Source: Blastococcus sp. TBT05-19
GTDB lineage: Bacteria; Actinomycetota; Actinomycetes; Mycobacteriales; Geodermatophilaceae
Length of the DNA: 64,000 bases
Assembly (NCBI RefSeq): GCF_003319095.1
Contig: NZ_QOHI01000001.1
Coordinates: 1,054,001-1,118,000, forward strand
Direction: 5' to 3'
Program-made: the position numbers and the translations under genes
Shown here: positions 1 to 8,544 of the stretch, piece by piece
How the letters are laid out: the number at the start of each line of letters is the position of its first letter
Position numbering within the stretch: position 1 is the first letter of the stretch
The notes under the pieces: model-generated
Database searches by the model: none
What the model was told of the DNA's origin: nothing
Seen by the model: only the letters and a program-made list of their open reading frames with translations

Positions 1-52
1 GCGACGGCGTCGTCGGCCTCCTCCGCGGGCCGCCGTCCCCAGCGCACCCGGC

Positions 53-649
53 TCAGCTGGCGGCCGCGCGCCGGCCCGGCAGCTCGATCACCGGGTAGGT
101 CCGGCGCACGGCCACCGCCACCACCGACGCCGCGACCGCCTTGACCAGGTCGCCCGGGATGAAGGTGAGAGAGCCGGTGAACGAGGCCCACAGCGGCACG
201 TCGCCGTAGATGCTGGTGAAGGGGATGCCGATCGCGTAGATCACGACGATCCCGCCGATCATGTTGGCGATCAGGGCCCAGGCCAGGTTGAACCGCTTCC
301 AGAACAGCTGGGTGAGCAGGCCGATGACGAAGGCGGCGATCGGCCAGCTGTACAGGTACCCGGCGGTCGGGCCGACGAAGACGCTCAACCCGCCACGACC
401 GCCCGCCAGGAGCGGCGCGCCCGCGGCCACGAGGGCCAGGAAGACCAGCAGCGCCAGGCCGCCCCGCTTGGCGCCCAGCACCGACCCGGCGAGCATCACG
501 CCGAGGGTCTGCGCCGTGATCGGCACGGGCAGGCCCGGAACGGGCACGGGCGGCAGCAGCCCCAGCACCGCGACGATGGCGGCGAAGAGGGCGACGTAGG
601 CGAGATCCCTGGACTTCACGCGGCGGAAAGTACCGGAGCCGATCCGCAC
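53..649 (-). CDS. bioY: Biotin transporter BioY
   Basis: This is a 198-residue integral membrane protein of the BioY family, the biotin-binding S component of ECF-type vitamin transporters in the cytoplasmic membrane. About six hydrophobic segments are visible. The stretch LPVPITAQTLGVMLAGSVLG (around residues 40-60) and the GPTAGYLYSWP motif (around 92-102) are characteristic of BioY. The length fits the family (180-200). The start is GTG at 649; a second GTG at 619 (VKSRDLAY) is also plausible because the first ten residues are poorly conserved. It lies 13 nt downstream of the alpha-glucosidase on the same strand, so the two may share a transcript. The ECF energising subunits (BioM, BioN) are not seen here and could lie left of the window. 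Confidence 0.92.
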   Translation of the reverse strand: MRIGSGTFRRVKSRDLAYVALFAAIVAVLGLLPPVPVPGLPVPITAQTLGVMLAGSVLGAKRGGLALLVFLALVAAGAPLLAGGRGGLSVFVGPTAGYLYSWPIAAFVIGLLTQLFWKRFNLAWALIANMIGGIVVIYAIGIPFTSIYGDVPLWASFTGSLTFIPGDLVKAVAASVVAVAVRRTYPVIELPGRRAAAS

Positions 650-662
650 CGCCTCCCGCCGG

Positions 663-2300
663 TCATGCCTGGAGCCACACGGCGGCGTCGTCGGGAACGG
701 TTCCGTCGTCCACCGGGACGCTGCTGAGCAGCACCCGGCCCTCGGGGAGGGGCACCGGCGCGCCCGACAGGTTGACGAAGCAGACCAGTCCGCCCGACCG
801 CCGGAACGCGACGCAACCGTCGGGTGCCTGTAACCACTGCACGTCCTCGCCGGTGAACGCCTCGGAGGAGCTGCGCAGGGCCAGGGCGGTTCGGTACAGC
901 GACAGCATCGAGGTGTCGTCGTCCCGCTGGGCGTGCGCCGTCAGGGCTCCCCAGCCCGACGGCATCGGCAGCCAGGTGTCCGGAGCCGTGGAGAACCCGT
1001 ACGGCGACTCCGCGCCCGACCACGGAACGGGGATCCGGCAGGCGTCGCGCCCGCGCTCGGCGCCCTCGGAGCGGAACCAGATCGGGTCCTGCAGCGCCTC
1101 GTCGGGCAGGTCGACGTCCGGCATGCCGAGCTCGTCGCCGTTGTAGAGGTAGGCCGCACCCGGCAGCGCCAGCTGCAGCAGTGCGGCCGCCCGGGCCCGC
1201 CGCGTGCCGAGGTCGCCGCCGCCGTAGCGGGTCACGTGGCGGGGCCGGTCGTGGTTGGACAGCACCCAGCAGGCCGGCGCGGGCGTCCCGGAGACGGCGG
1301 CCAGCGAGTGGGTGATCGCGTCCCGCAGCCCGTCGGGCGTCCACTCCGCCGTCAGCAGCTTGAAGTTGAAGGCCAGCTGGAGCTCGTCGGGTGCGAGGTA
1401 CTGGGCCAGCCGGTCGTCGTCGGACACCCAGACCTCGCCCACGGCCATGGTGCCGGGGTACTGGTCGAGCACCGAGCGGATCCGGCGGTGGATCACGTGC
1501 ACGCCGTCCTGGTCGAACCGGTGGTCGCCGGGGCCGTGGTCGTCGAGCAGGCCCGTGTCCTCCATCGGCAGCATGTCCGGCAGCCCCTCGGGCTTGGCCA
1601 TGCCGTGCGCGACGTCGATGCGGAACCCGTCCACCCCGCGGTCGAGCCAGAAGCGCATCGTCTCCTCGAGGTCGGCGACCACCTCGGGGTTGGTGAAGTC
1701 CAGGTCGGGCTGCTCGGGCGCGAAGATGTGCAGGTACCACTGGCCGTCGGGCACGCGGGTCCAGGCCGGGCCGCCGAAGACCGAGGGCCAGTTGTTCGGC
1801 GGCTCGCTGCCGTCGGGGCCACGGCCGTCGCGGAAGACGTAGCGCGCCCGCTCGGGCGACCCCGGCCCGGCCGCGAGCGCGGCCCGGAACCACTCGTGGT
1901 GGTGCGAGCTGTGGTTCGGCACCAGGTCGACGGTCACCCGGATGCCCAGGGCGTGCGCCTCGGCCAGCATCGCGTCGAACTCGGCCAGGTCGCCGAACAC
2001 CGGCTCGACGTCCCTCGGGTCGGCGACGTCGTACCCGTGGTCGGCCATCGGGGAGGGGTAGAACGGCGTGATCCACAGCGCGTCCACGCCCAGGTCGGAC
2101 AGGTAGGGCAGCCGCGACCGGACGCCGGCCAGGTCGCCCACGCCGTCGCCGTTCCCGTCGGCGAAGCTCCGGATGTAGATCTGGTAGAACACCGCCTCCC
2201 GCCACCATGGAAGGACCTCGTCCCTCTCACTCCTCGCACGCTCGGAGCGAGCCTCCGGACGAGGCCGGGACGACCTGGTTGTGCTCGGGTCCGGGGTCAC
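663..2300 (-). CDS. aglA: GH13 alpha-glucosidase (oligo-1,6-glucosidase type)
   Basis: This 545-residue glycoside hydrolase family 13 enzyme hydrolyses terminal alpha-glucosidic bonds of malto- or isomalto-oligosaccharides in the cytoplasm; no signal peptide is present. The GH13 conserved regions are visible: VDLVPNHSSH (around residue 125), GFRIDVAHGM with the nucleophile Asp (around 225), AVGEVWVSDD with the acid/base Glu (around 290) and WVLSNHDRPRH with the third catalytic Asp (around 350). The first 30 residues, before LPWWREAVFYQIY, are arginine/serine-rich and match nothing in the family. That stretch overlaps a palindromic repeat-like DNA segment at 2211-2267. Start is GTG at 2300. 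In mycobacteria aglA likewise sits next to glbO. Confidence 0.93.
   Translation of the reverse strand: MTPDPSTTRSSRPRPEARSERARSERDEVLPWWREAVFYQIYIRSFADGNGDGVGDLAGVRSRLPYLSDLGVDALWITPFYPSPMADHGYDVADPRDVEPVFGDLAEFDAMLAEAHALGIRVTVDLVPNHSSHHHEWFRAALAAGPGSPERARYVFRDGRGPDGSEPPNNWPSVFGGPAWTRVPDGQWYLHIFAPEQPDLDFTNPEVVADLEETMRFWLDRGVDGFRIDVAHGMAKPEGLPDMLPMEDTGLLDDHGPGDHRFDQDGVHVIHRRIRSVLDQYPGTMAVGEVWVSDDDRLAQYLAPDELQLAFNFKLLTAEWTPDGLRDAITHSLAAVSGTPAPACWVLSNHDRPRHVTRYGGGDLGTRRARAAALLQLALPGAAYLYNGDELGMPDVDLPDEALQDPIWFRSEGAERGRDACRIPVPWSGAESPYGFSTAPDTWLPMPSGWGALTAHAQRDDDTSMLSLYRTALALRSSSEAFTGEDVQWLQAPDGCVAFRRSGGLVCFVNLSGAPVPLPEGRVLLSSVPVDDGTVPDDAAVWLQA
2211..2267 (-). repeat. Palindromic repeat-like segment inside the alpha-glucosidase 5' end
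   Basis: Read on the plus strand, the segment begins AAGGACCTCGTCC and ends GGACGAGGCC, with a G/C-rich centre (ctcgcacgctcggagcgag). This is the architecture of the post-stop-codon repeats at 20111-20166 and 23565-23623. It encodes part of the unconserved N-terminal extension of the alpha-glucosidase. Membership in the same repeat family is inferred from the shared ends and internal complementarity, not from an alignment. Confidence 0.4.
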
Positions 2301-2321
2301 CGGGCTCCTTCGTGACGTGGT

Positions 2322-2351
2322 GGAACGGCCTTCCCTGCCGGGGAGGTCCTT
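2322..2351 (-). terminator. Hairpin after glbO stop codon
   Basis: On the minus strand, directly after the TAG of glbO, the sequence AAGGACCTCCCC is followed after a short loop by GGGAAGGCC, giving an imperfect GC-rich stem-loop. It starts with the same AAGGACC word as the repeats found directly after other stop codons in this window, so it may be a short member of that family acting as a terminator. Confidence 0.45.
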
Positions 2352-2783
2352 CTAGGGGGTGAGGTCGCCGTCGGCGTCGGCGGGGAAGCGGTTCTGCATG
2401 CTCCGGGCCGCCATCTCCAGGTAACCCCACAGCGTCGCGTCCTGCTCGGGGGGCAGCTCGAGGGAGTCGACGGCGGCGCGCATGTGCGTGAGCCACGCGT
2501 CCCGCTCGACCGGCCCGATGGCGAACGGCGCGTGCCGCATGCGCAGCCGCGGGTGCCCGCGCTGCTCGGAGTAGGTGGTCGGCCCGCCCCAGTACTGCTC
2601 CAGGAACCCGCGCAGCCGGGTCTCGGCGCCTTCCCAGTCGTCCTGGGGGTACATCGGCTGCAGCACGGGGTCGGTGCGGACGGCGGCGTAGAAGCGCTGC
2701 ACGAGCGAGCGGAAGGTCGGCTCGCCACCGACCTCGTCGTAGAAGGTCCGCGCCGACGGCAGGGACCGCCTCGACTCGCTCAT
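2352..2783 (-). CDS. glbO: Group II truncated haemoglobin (GlbO type)
   Basis: This 143-residue globin is cytoplasmic and binds haem; group II truncated haemoglobins handle oxygen, nitric oxide and peroxide. It starts [15 protein letters not shown], the typical first helix of trHbO. It contains [20 protein letters not shown], and [11 protein letters not shown], where the His of RHAPF is the proximal haem ligand of the family. Tyr in RFY (B10 region) and Trp in the C-terminal half (DAWLTHM) fit group II. The start codon ATG (2783) overlaps the stop of the upstream MFS gene in an ATGA, which indicates translational coupling. Its neighbours match the mycobacterial glbO-aglA arrangement. Confidence 0.93.
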   Translation of the reverse strand: MSESRRSLPSARTFYDEVGGEPTFRSLVQRFYAAVRTDPVLQPMYPQDDWEGAETRLRGFLEQYWGGPTTYSEQRGHPRLRMRHAPFAIGPVERDAWLTHMRAAVDSLELPPEQDATLWGYLEMAARSMQNRFPADADGDLTP

Positions 2784-4195
2784 TCCCTGGATGCTCCCTC
2801 AGCGTCGACCGTGGCGGGCGCCTGGCTCCGCGTCCCCCGGTAGGCCCACAGCGTCGGCGCCACCGCGATCATTCCGAGGCCGCCCGCGACGGCCACCACG
2901 ACCGAGGGGCCGAACGCCTCGGCGGCGAGCCCCGACGCCAGCGCGCCGATGCCCTGGATGCCGGAGAGCCCGCTGGCCGCGACCCCGAAGGCCCGGCCGC
3001 GGAAGGCGCTGGGGACCGCCTGCACGAAGGCCACGTTGAGCGGGATCGTCCACGCGCCGGCGAGCCCCGAGACGAAGAGCAGCGCCACCAGCGTCCAGTA
3101 CGTGCCGGGCCCGGGCCCGCCCAGGACGGCGACGAGCCCGCCCGCGAGCACCGCGAGCAGCGAGACCAGCACCAGCGGCTCGACCAGGCGCTCCCGCCGG
3201 GACGGCGCCACGAGCCGCGCGATGGCCAGCCCGCCGATCGTCAGGCCCAGCGGGTTGGCGGCCAGCAGCACGCCGACCGCGGTGGGCCCCTCGCCGAGCT
3301 CGTCGACCAGCGGCGCGGCGATGCCCTCGGGGGCGTAGAGGAACCCCGTCGCGAGCCAGGCGACGCCGACGATGGCCAGCAGCCGGGGGGAGCTGCGGAT
3401 GAAGCGCAGCCCTTCGACCGCCCCGCGCCAGAGCGTGCTGGGTTCTGCGTCGACGGAGGGCGCTGGGCGCCGCTGCAACCCGACCCACAGCCACACCGCG
3501 GACACGAGGAAGGTGGCGGCGTTGACGAGCAGCGCGGTGCCGGGGCTGAAGACCAGGAGCAGGGCACCGCCGGCGAGGAAGCCCGCCACCTGGGCCAGCT
3601 GGACGGTGCTGCCGCTGATCGAGGTCGCGACGGCGTACCGGTCGCCGTCGAGGACGTCGGCCATGAGCGCGGACCGGGCCGACTCGAACGGGGGCGCGCA
3701 CATCCCGACGACGAACAGCAGGACCAGGAGCAGCCACAACGGCACGCCCGGCAGCGCCATCGACGCGACCAGCACGGCGCGCAGGACGTCGGTGGTGATC
3801 AGGACCTCGCGGCGCGGGAACCGGTCGGCCAGGACCGAGAGCAGCGGGCCGCCTAGCAGCCAGGGCAGGTAGCCGATGGCGAAGGTGAGCGCCGCGAGCA
3901 GCGGGGAGTCGGTGCGGGCGTAGACCAGCACGGTCAGGGCCAGGCGGGCGAGCTCGTCGCCGGCCGCCGACAGCAGGAAGGTGCCGAACAGCGGGCGGAA
4001 CTCCCGGACGGCGAAGACCTCCCGGAAGGTGGCCTGGCCCTCTCCGACGGTGGCGCCCTGCCCCGGGACGTCGGTGGTCAGCGGGACCCCGTCCCGGCGC
4101 CCGAGGCGCTGCCCAGCAACGGCACCGGCGTGCGGATGCCCTCGGCCACGAACCGCTCCTTGAGCCGCATCCGCAGCTCCCGGCCGACCCGCCAC
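2780..4195 (-). CDS. MFS transporter
   Basis: This major facilitator superfamily protein has about twelve transmembrane segments. Family similarity begins at [20 protein letters not shown], about residue 55, and the loop signature [15 protein letters not shown] (between TM2 and TM3) is visible. The substrate is unknown; the overall look is of a drug-efflux or permease-type MFS. The start is unresolved. The only GTG upstream is at 4195, which forces a 118-bp overlap with the mscS gene and adds an arginine/glycine-rich leader with no family resemblance. A CTG at 4081 would give an overlapping CTGA with the mscS stop and a normal N-terminus (TTDVPGQG...). The 3' end overlaps the glbO start (ATGA). 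Confidence 0.85.
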   Translation of the reverse strand: MAGRPGAADAAQGAVRGRGHPHAGAVAGQRLGRRDGVPLTTDVPGQGATVGEGQATFREVFAVREFRPLFGTFLLSAAGDELARLALTVLVYARTDSPLLAALTFAIGYLPWLLGGPLLSVLADRFPRREVLITTDVLRAVLVASMALPGVPLWLLLVLLFVVGMCAPPFESARSALMADVLDGDRYAVATSISGSTVQLAQVAGFLAGGALLLVFSPGTALLVNAATFLVSAVWLWVGLQRRPAPSVDAEPSTLWRGAVEGLRFIRSSPRLLAIVGVAWLATGFLYAPEGIAAPLVDELGEGPTAVGVLLAANPLGLTIGGLAIARLVAPSRRERLVEPLVLVSLLAVLAGGLVAVLGGPGPGTYWTLVALLFVSGLAGAWTIPLNVAFVQAVPSAFRGRAFGVAASGLSGIQGIGALASGLAAEAFGPSVVVAVAGGLGMIAVAPTLWAYRGTRSQAPATVDAEGASRE

Positions 4196-5082
4196 TGGTC
4201 GGCGTTCGTGGTGCGCACCTGCAGCCGCAGGAAGACGCCCTCGGAGGTGATCTGCTCGACGCCGAGCGACTCCGGCTCGGCCAGCAGCACCGCGGCCCAG
4301 TCCTCCTCGTCGTACATCGCGTCGGCGACCTCCTGCATCACCGTGCGGGCGCGCTCGAGGTCGGTGTCGTGGGCGACCGGCATGTCGATGACGACCTGCG
4401 CGTAGCCCTGGCTCTTGTTGCCCACGCGGAGCACCTCGCCGTTGCGGACGTACCAGACGACGCCGTTGACGTCGCGCAGCCGCGTGATCCGCAGGCCCAC
4501 GGCCTCGACGGTCCCGCTGGCCTCGCCCAGGTCGACGACGTCACCCACGCCGTACTGGTCCTCGAGGATGATCCCGATCCCGGTGATGAAGTCCTTGATC
4601 AGGTTCTGCGCACCGAAGCCGAGGGCGACGCCGACGACGCCCGCGCTGGCCACGATCGGCGCGAGGTTGATGCCCAGCTCGCCCAGCACCAGGACGACGG
4701 CGATGCCCATGATCACGATCGAGGCGAAGCTGCGGAGCACCGAGCCGATGGCCTCGGCGCGCTGGGTGCGGCGGGCCGCCACCTGGTCGACCGGGTCGCC
4801 GGGCTGCGCCGCACGGTTGCGCAGCGGACGCAGGATCGTCGGCATCGCGCCGGTGGCGGTGCGGTCGGTGAGCCGCCGGATGGCCCGGTGGGCGAAGCCG
4901 CGCACGACGGCGGCGAGCACGACGATCAGCAGGATCCGCGACGGCGTGGCGATGAGGGTGCGCGCGTTCTCCGCGAGCCAGTCCAGCCCGAACCAGTCGT
5001 AGACCTTCTGGCAGAGCCAGTAGTCCGCGCAGTCGGGCGTGCTCTCATCGGCCGCGAGCACGGTGCGTGATCCGTCCATCAC
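4078..5082 (-). CDS. mscS: MscS-family mechanosensitive ion channel
   Basis: This 334-residue small-conductance mechanosensitive channel family protein releases solutes on hypo-osmotic shock. A periplasmic N-terminus leads to TM segments at about 45-62 and 115-135. The pore helix follows: GELGINLAPIVASAGVVGVALGFG, then AQNLIKDFITG (around 140-175), the hallmark of the family. The beta domain follows with EDQYGVGDVVDLGEASGTVE (around 180-200), and a C-terminal alpha/beta domain ends the protein. The length is typical. The downstream MFS gene starts at or across its stop codon, so the two are probably co-transcribed. Start is ATG at 5082; a second ATG follows immediately. Confidence 0.93.
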   Translation of the reverse strand: MMDGSRTVLAADESTPDCADYWLCQKVYDWFGLDWLAENARTLIATPSRILLIVVLAAVVRGFAHRAIRRLTDRTATGAMPTILRPLRNRAAQPGDPVDQVAARRTQRAEAIGSVLRSFASIVIMGIAVVLVLGELGINLAPIVASAGVVGVALGFGAQNLIKDFITGIGIILEDQYGVGDVVDLGEASGTVEAVGLRITRLRDVNGVVWYVRNGEVLRVGNKSQGYAQVVIDMPVAHDTDLERARTVMQEVADAMYDEEDWAAVLLAEPESLGVEQITSEGVFLRLQVRTTNADQWRVGRELRMRLKERFVAEGIRTPVPLLGSASGAGTGSR

Positions 5083-5156
5083 CCGGAATCCTTACAGGTC
5101 GGCGGCGTGCCGTCAGCGATGACCGACGCGTGTCCGGCCGGGGGCGTTCCGCAATC

Positions 5157-7226
5157 TCACGAGGTGAGACCGGTGTGCGCCGCGAGGAAGGCCAGCTGGT
5201 CGGCGGAGAGCCCGACGGTCCTGCTCACCGCCCGCGCGCCGTGCCCCACCGAGGTCTCCCGCCGCAGCACGATCGGCGCCTCGGAGCTGGTGGCGTGCTG
5301 CAGCGCCGCGGCGAGCTTGCGGCCGTGCAGCGGGTCGACGCGGGTGTCGGACTCGAACGTCGTGAACAGGGTGGCCGGGTAGGCCGTGCCCTCGCGGACC
5401 GCGTGGTACGGCGAGTAGCCCAGCAGCCAGCCCAGCTCGACGGCGTCCTCGGCCGTGCCGTACTCGTCGTTCCACGTCCGGCCGAGGCCGAACTGCTCGT
5501 ACCGGACCATGTCCAGCAGCGGCGCGCTGCAGACGACGGCGGCGGCCAGATCGGGCCGCTGGGTGAGGGTGGCGCCGACCAGCAGCCCGCCGTTGGACCC
5601 GCCCATGACCGCGAGCTGCTCGTGCGTCGTCCAGCCCTGCGCCACCAGGTGCTCCCCGGCGGCGGCGAAGTCGTCGAACACGTTCTGCTTGCGCTCGCGC
5701 ATGCCGGCGCGGTGCCACTCCTCACCGTGCTCGGACCCGCCGCGCAGGTTGGCGACGACCCACACGCCGCCGGCGGCCACCCAGGACAGCGCCTGCGGCG
5801 AGTAGGCCGGCGTCAGCGAGACGTTGAAGCCGCCGTAGCCGTAGAGGACCGTCGGGCGCGGGCGGTCGGCGGCGCCCGTGCCCGACAGGACGAACAGGTG
5901 CACCGGCGTGCCGTCCGCCGACGTCGCGTGCGTCTCGACGACGGTCAGCTCCGGCACCTCGCTGGCGACCGGCGCCTTCTCCCACTCCGTCAGCACGGCG
6001 GGGTCGGCGGAGTCCCAGCGCAGCACCGAGGGCGGGGTGGCGTAGTCGGTGTAGCCGACCCAGGCGGTCGTCCCGCCGGAGTGCGGGGCGCTGACGCCGG
6101 TGATGCTGCCGGCACCCGGTGCGGGCACGTCGGCCAGCCGTCCGCCGCCGTCCCCGGCCCACAGCGACAACCGGTCGGTCGCGTCGACGGCGTGCACGGC
6201 CAGCATCTGCAGCGTGCCGTCGGGGGCGTCCACGAGGGCCAGGTCGGAGAGGACGGCGTCGTCCTGCTGCGGGACGACGTCGGTCCAGGCCTCGGGCCCC
6301 CACGTCGCGGGGTCGGCGGGGTCGGCCACCGCCACCCGCCAGCGCGGGGCGTCCCGGTCGCTCATCAGCCACAGCCGGCCGTCCCGGGCGACCCACGCGG
6401 CGGTCTGGGCGTCGACGCCGGTCTGGAGCTCGCGCAGCGCGCCGTCGCCGGCCAGGTCGGCCAGCCAGACGTCGTCGCGCGGGGCGGTGCCGGCCGAGGC
6501 GGAGACGATCAGCCAGCGGCCGTCGGCGCTGGTGCGGACGCCGTAGTAGTTCGTGGGGTCGAGACCCTCCCCGTGCACGAGCACGTCGTCGGCCGGATCG
6601 GCGCCGACGCGGTGGCGCCACACCCGGCGGTGGTACTGCTCCTCGCCGGCGGGCACCTGGTCCGGGGCGAGGCGGCGCACGTAGAAGAGCTCGTCACCGC
6701 CGGGCAGCCAGCCCACGGGGGAGTAGCGGCACCGGTCGACCGGGCCGTCGAGCACCTCCCCGGTCGCGACGTCGAGGACGTAGAGGTTCGACTCCTCGTC
6801 GCCACCGCTGCTCACCTGGTAGGCCAGCCGGTCGCCCTCCCAGGACGGCGCCCACGCGTCGAGCGTCGTCGTCCCCTCGGGGTCCAGCTGCATCGGGTCG
6901 ACGAGCACGCGCACCGTGCCGTCGGCCTCGCGCACCCGCAGCACCGCGTGCTCCTGGCCCGGGTCGCGACGGGTGGAGAAGGCGCGCTCACCACGCCACA
7001 CCGGCAGACCCACGGCGCCGGCGTGCACCAGCTGTTCCAGCCGCTCGGCGAAGCGCGCGCGCAGGGGGAGCGCGGACAGCACCTCGCCGGCCAGGGCGTC
7101 CTGGGCCTCCGACCACTCCTGCGTGCGGGGGTCGGCGGGGTCCTCGAGCCAGCGGTAGGGATCCGCGACGCGGTGACCGTGCAGGTCGTCGACGAGGTCC
7201 AGGCGCGGGGCGTCCGGGTAGCGCAT
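5157..7226 (-). CDS. Prolyl oligopeptidase family serine peptidase (S9A)
   Basis: This 689-residue cytosolic S9 family peptidase cleaves short peptides, typically after proline. It begins MRYPDAPRLDLVDDLHGHRVADPYRWLED; the motif around ADPYRWLE is diagnostic of the N-terminus of prolyl oligopeptidases. A seven-blade propeller (around 70-400) is followed by an alpha/beta hydrolase domain. That domain has the nucleophile motif MGGSNGGLLVG (around 540), the Asp in ESDTRVDPLHG (around 620) and the His in SVGHGARA (around 660). The ATG at 7226 was chosen over the upstream GTG at 7256 because the family N-terminus starts there. It is divergent from the HNH gene at 7370. Confidence 0.93.
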   Translation of the reverse strand: MRYPDAPRLDLVDDLHGHRVADPYRWLEDPADPRTQEWSEAQDALAGEVLSALPLRARFAERLEQLVHAGAVGLPVWRGERAFSTRRDPGQEHAVLRVREADGTVRVLVDPMQLDPEGTTTLDAWAPSWEGDRLAYQVSSGGDEESNLYVLDVATGEVLDGPVDRCRYSPVGWLPGGDELFYVRRLAPDQVPAGEEQYHRRVWRHRVGADPADDVLVHGEGLDPTNYYGVRTSADGRWLIVSASAGTAPRDDVWLADLAGDGALRELQTGVDAQTAAWVARDGRLWLMSDRDAPRWRVAVADPADPATWGPEAWTDVVPQQDDAVLSDLALVDAPDGTLQMLAVHAVDATDRLSLWAGDGGGRLADVPAPGAGSITGVSAPHSGGTTAWVGYTDYATPPSVLRWDSADPAVLTEWEKAPVASEVPELTVVETHATSADGTPVHLFVLSGTGAADRPRPTVLYGYGGFNVSLTPAYSPQALSWVAAGGVWVVANLRGGSEHGEEWHRAGMRERKQNVFDDFAAAGEHLVAQGWTTHEQLAVMGGSNGGLLVGATLTQRPDLAAAVVCSAPLLDMVRYEQFGLGRTWNDEYGTAEDAVELGWLLGYSPYHAVREGTAYPATLFTTFESDTRVDPLHGRKLAAALQHATSSEAPIVLRRETSVGHGARAVSRTVGLSADQLAFLAAHTGLTS

Positions 7227-7358
7227 GCCCGGCACGCTAGTCGCGCCCCCTGACACGGGATCGGTGCCGCGGGGGAATTCGACTGCGCCGATGGGCCTCC
7301 GACAGGTCAGAATGGGGCTGCCCGCGGGTCGCGCAGCACCCGGTGGTCCGGGGCGTCC

Positions 7359-7364
7359 GGAGGT
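7359..7364 (+). promoter_or_regulatory. Shine-Dalgarno site of the interrupted HNH gene
   Basis: GGAGGT lies 5 nt upstream of GTG 7370. It is a near-perfect anti-SD match and fixes the start of the host HNH gene. It also means ribosomes still load on this mRNA although the gene is broken downstream. Confidence 0.75.
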
Positions 7365-7369
7365 GATCC

Positions 7370-7769
7370 GTGCCGCGTTCCGCGCCCGGGTCGTCGTCGG
7401 CGGGTCACCCAGGCCCGCGTCGCGACCCCGTCCTGCCGCTCGTCCCGCTGCCCTCGCCCGCCACGACCGCGGCCACCCTGCTGCTCAACGCGACCTACGA
7501 GCCGCTGTGCGTGGTGTCCAGCCGGCGGGCCATCGTGCTCGTCCTGGCCGCCAAGGCGGAGTCGGTCGACGTCACCGGCGACGTGGTGCACGCCGAGACC
7601 GTCAGCCTGCCGGTGCCCGTCGTCGCCCGGCTGACCCGCTACGTGCGGGTGCCCTACCCGGTGGCGGTGCCGCTGTCTCGCCGGGCGGTCTTCACCCGGG
7701 ACGCGCAGACCTGCGTCTACTGCGGCGGGTCGGCCACGAGCATCGACCACGTCGTCCCGCGCAGCCGCG
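7370..7769 (+). pseudogene. HNH endonuclease gene, 5' part, interrupted by mobile element
   Basis: This is the first 133 codons of the conserved actinobacterial HNH endonuclease gene (the position of M. tuberculosis Rv2469c). The core LLLNATYEPLCVVSSRRAIV, the metal ligands in TCVYCGG and the HNH entry DHVVPRSR are intact. At codon SR (7763-7769) the sequence switches to element DNA (TTATCTG...). The gene resumes at 15421 with GGTHTWDNVVAACRRCN, so joining 7769 to 15427 restores DHVVPRSRGGTHTWDN exactly. The reading frame continues through the element's left end for about 53 codons and stops with TGA at 7925-7927. As it stands the protein lacks the second half of the HNH motif and should be catalytically dead. 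Confidence 0.9.
7764..7769 (+). repeat. Left attachment core (GCCGCG)
   Basis: GCCGCG at the left element-host junction is repeated at 15421-15426 at the right junction. Collapsing the two copies to one restores the host HNH reading frame, so this is the recombination core or target duplication of the element. Confidence 0.85.
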
Positions 7770-7776
7770 TTATCTG
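7770..7776 (+). repeat. Left terminal inverted repeat
   Basis: TTATCTG is the exact reverse complement of CAGATAA at 15414-15420. Similarity beyond seven bases is weak. It probably marks the recombinase-binding end of the element. Confidence 0.75.
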
Positions 7777-7923
7777 TAGTGCCTTCACCCCCTCTCAGGA
7801 CTTGCACGACGACACCGGCGAGGATTGCGTGCTGAGGGATTACAGGAGACTTCCTCAGCACGGACGACGAAGGCTCTCGCGGACCGGTCTGCGGTCAAGG
7901 GTGGCGGAACGGTGGGCCGTTCG

Positions 7924-8445
7924 ATGACGACGACCTTGGTGCTGAACGCTTCATACGAGCCCCTCGGAGCGGTGGCCGAAAGGCGCGCCATCGTCCTCGT
8001 ACTCACGGAGAAGGCAGTCGTCCTGGAGGAGGGGCAGTGGGTCCTCCACTCCGAGCGACTCACGATCTCCGTGCCCAGCGTCGTTCGCCTGCGGTACTAC
8101 GTGCGCGTTCCTCACCAGGCAGGTTCGGTCCCGTTGAACAGGAAGGCGGTGTTCGAGCGAGACGGGCACGTGTGCGTCTACTGCGGGAGCCGACCGGACA
8201 CAGTCGATCATGTCGTTCCCAGGTCGCGAGGGGGACTTCACGTCTGGACGAACGTCGTGGCGGCGTGCCGACGCTGCAATCACCGGAAGGCCGATCGGCT
8301 CCTCAGTGAACTGGGCTGGGCGTTGGCGACGAAGCCGACGATGCCCAGCGACCGGCTGCTGAGGCTGCGGGGCGCTTCCGCCGTTCACGACTCCTGGGCT
8401 CGGTACCTCGATCCCGAGGGCTGGGCGGTGGGCGCCGCGAGTTGA
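7924..8445 (+). CDS. Element-borne HNH endonuclease (replacement copy)
   Basis: This 173-residue HNH protein is homologous along its full length to the interrupted host gene. Matching stretches are LVLNASYEPLGAVAERRAIV, YVRVPHQAGSVPLNRKAVF, CVYCGSRPDTVDHVVPRSRGG, and WTNVVAACRRCNHRKADR. All zinc-type cysteines and the H-N-H residues are present, so it should be functional. It is clearly diverged from the host copy, so it is not a recent duplication. The ATG (7924) overlaps the TGA (7925-7927) that ends the truncated host frame, predicting translational coupling to the host gene's own promoter and ribosome site. Its recoded SRGG codons (tcg cga ggg) no longer match the GCCGCG target core. A TTG at 7825 would add an unconserved leader. 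Confidence 0.9.
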   Translation: MTTTLVLNASYEPLGAVAERRAIVLVLTEKAVVLEEGQWVLHSERLTISVPSVVRLRYYVRVPHQAGSVPLNRKAVFERDGHVCVYCGSRPDTVDHVVPRSRGGLHVWTNVVAACRRCNHRKADRLLSELGWALATKPTMPSDRLLRLRGASAVHDSWARYLDPEGWAVGAAS

Positions 8446-8544
8446 CGTTGGACCGCTCCCGCTCCGGGTGGGCGGGGTGCGGTCGGGCGGACCTGTCGGT
8501 GACCCCTGCGATCCTGACTTGGTGACTTGCGCGGATGACTCCTG

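Noticed and set aside
5067-7253. 728-codon open frame on the plus strand opposite the S9 peptidase
   Set aside because: Composition is typical of an antisense shadow of high-GC coding DNA (Arg/Gly/His/Gln-rich, no domains), and the opposite strand encodes a complete peptidase.
7924-8445. Element HNH gene as a homing endonuclease
   Set aside because: It is homologous over its whole length to the conserved cellular HNH protein it replaces, not to homing enzymes, and mobility genes of another type are present.
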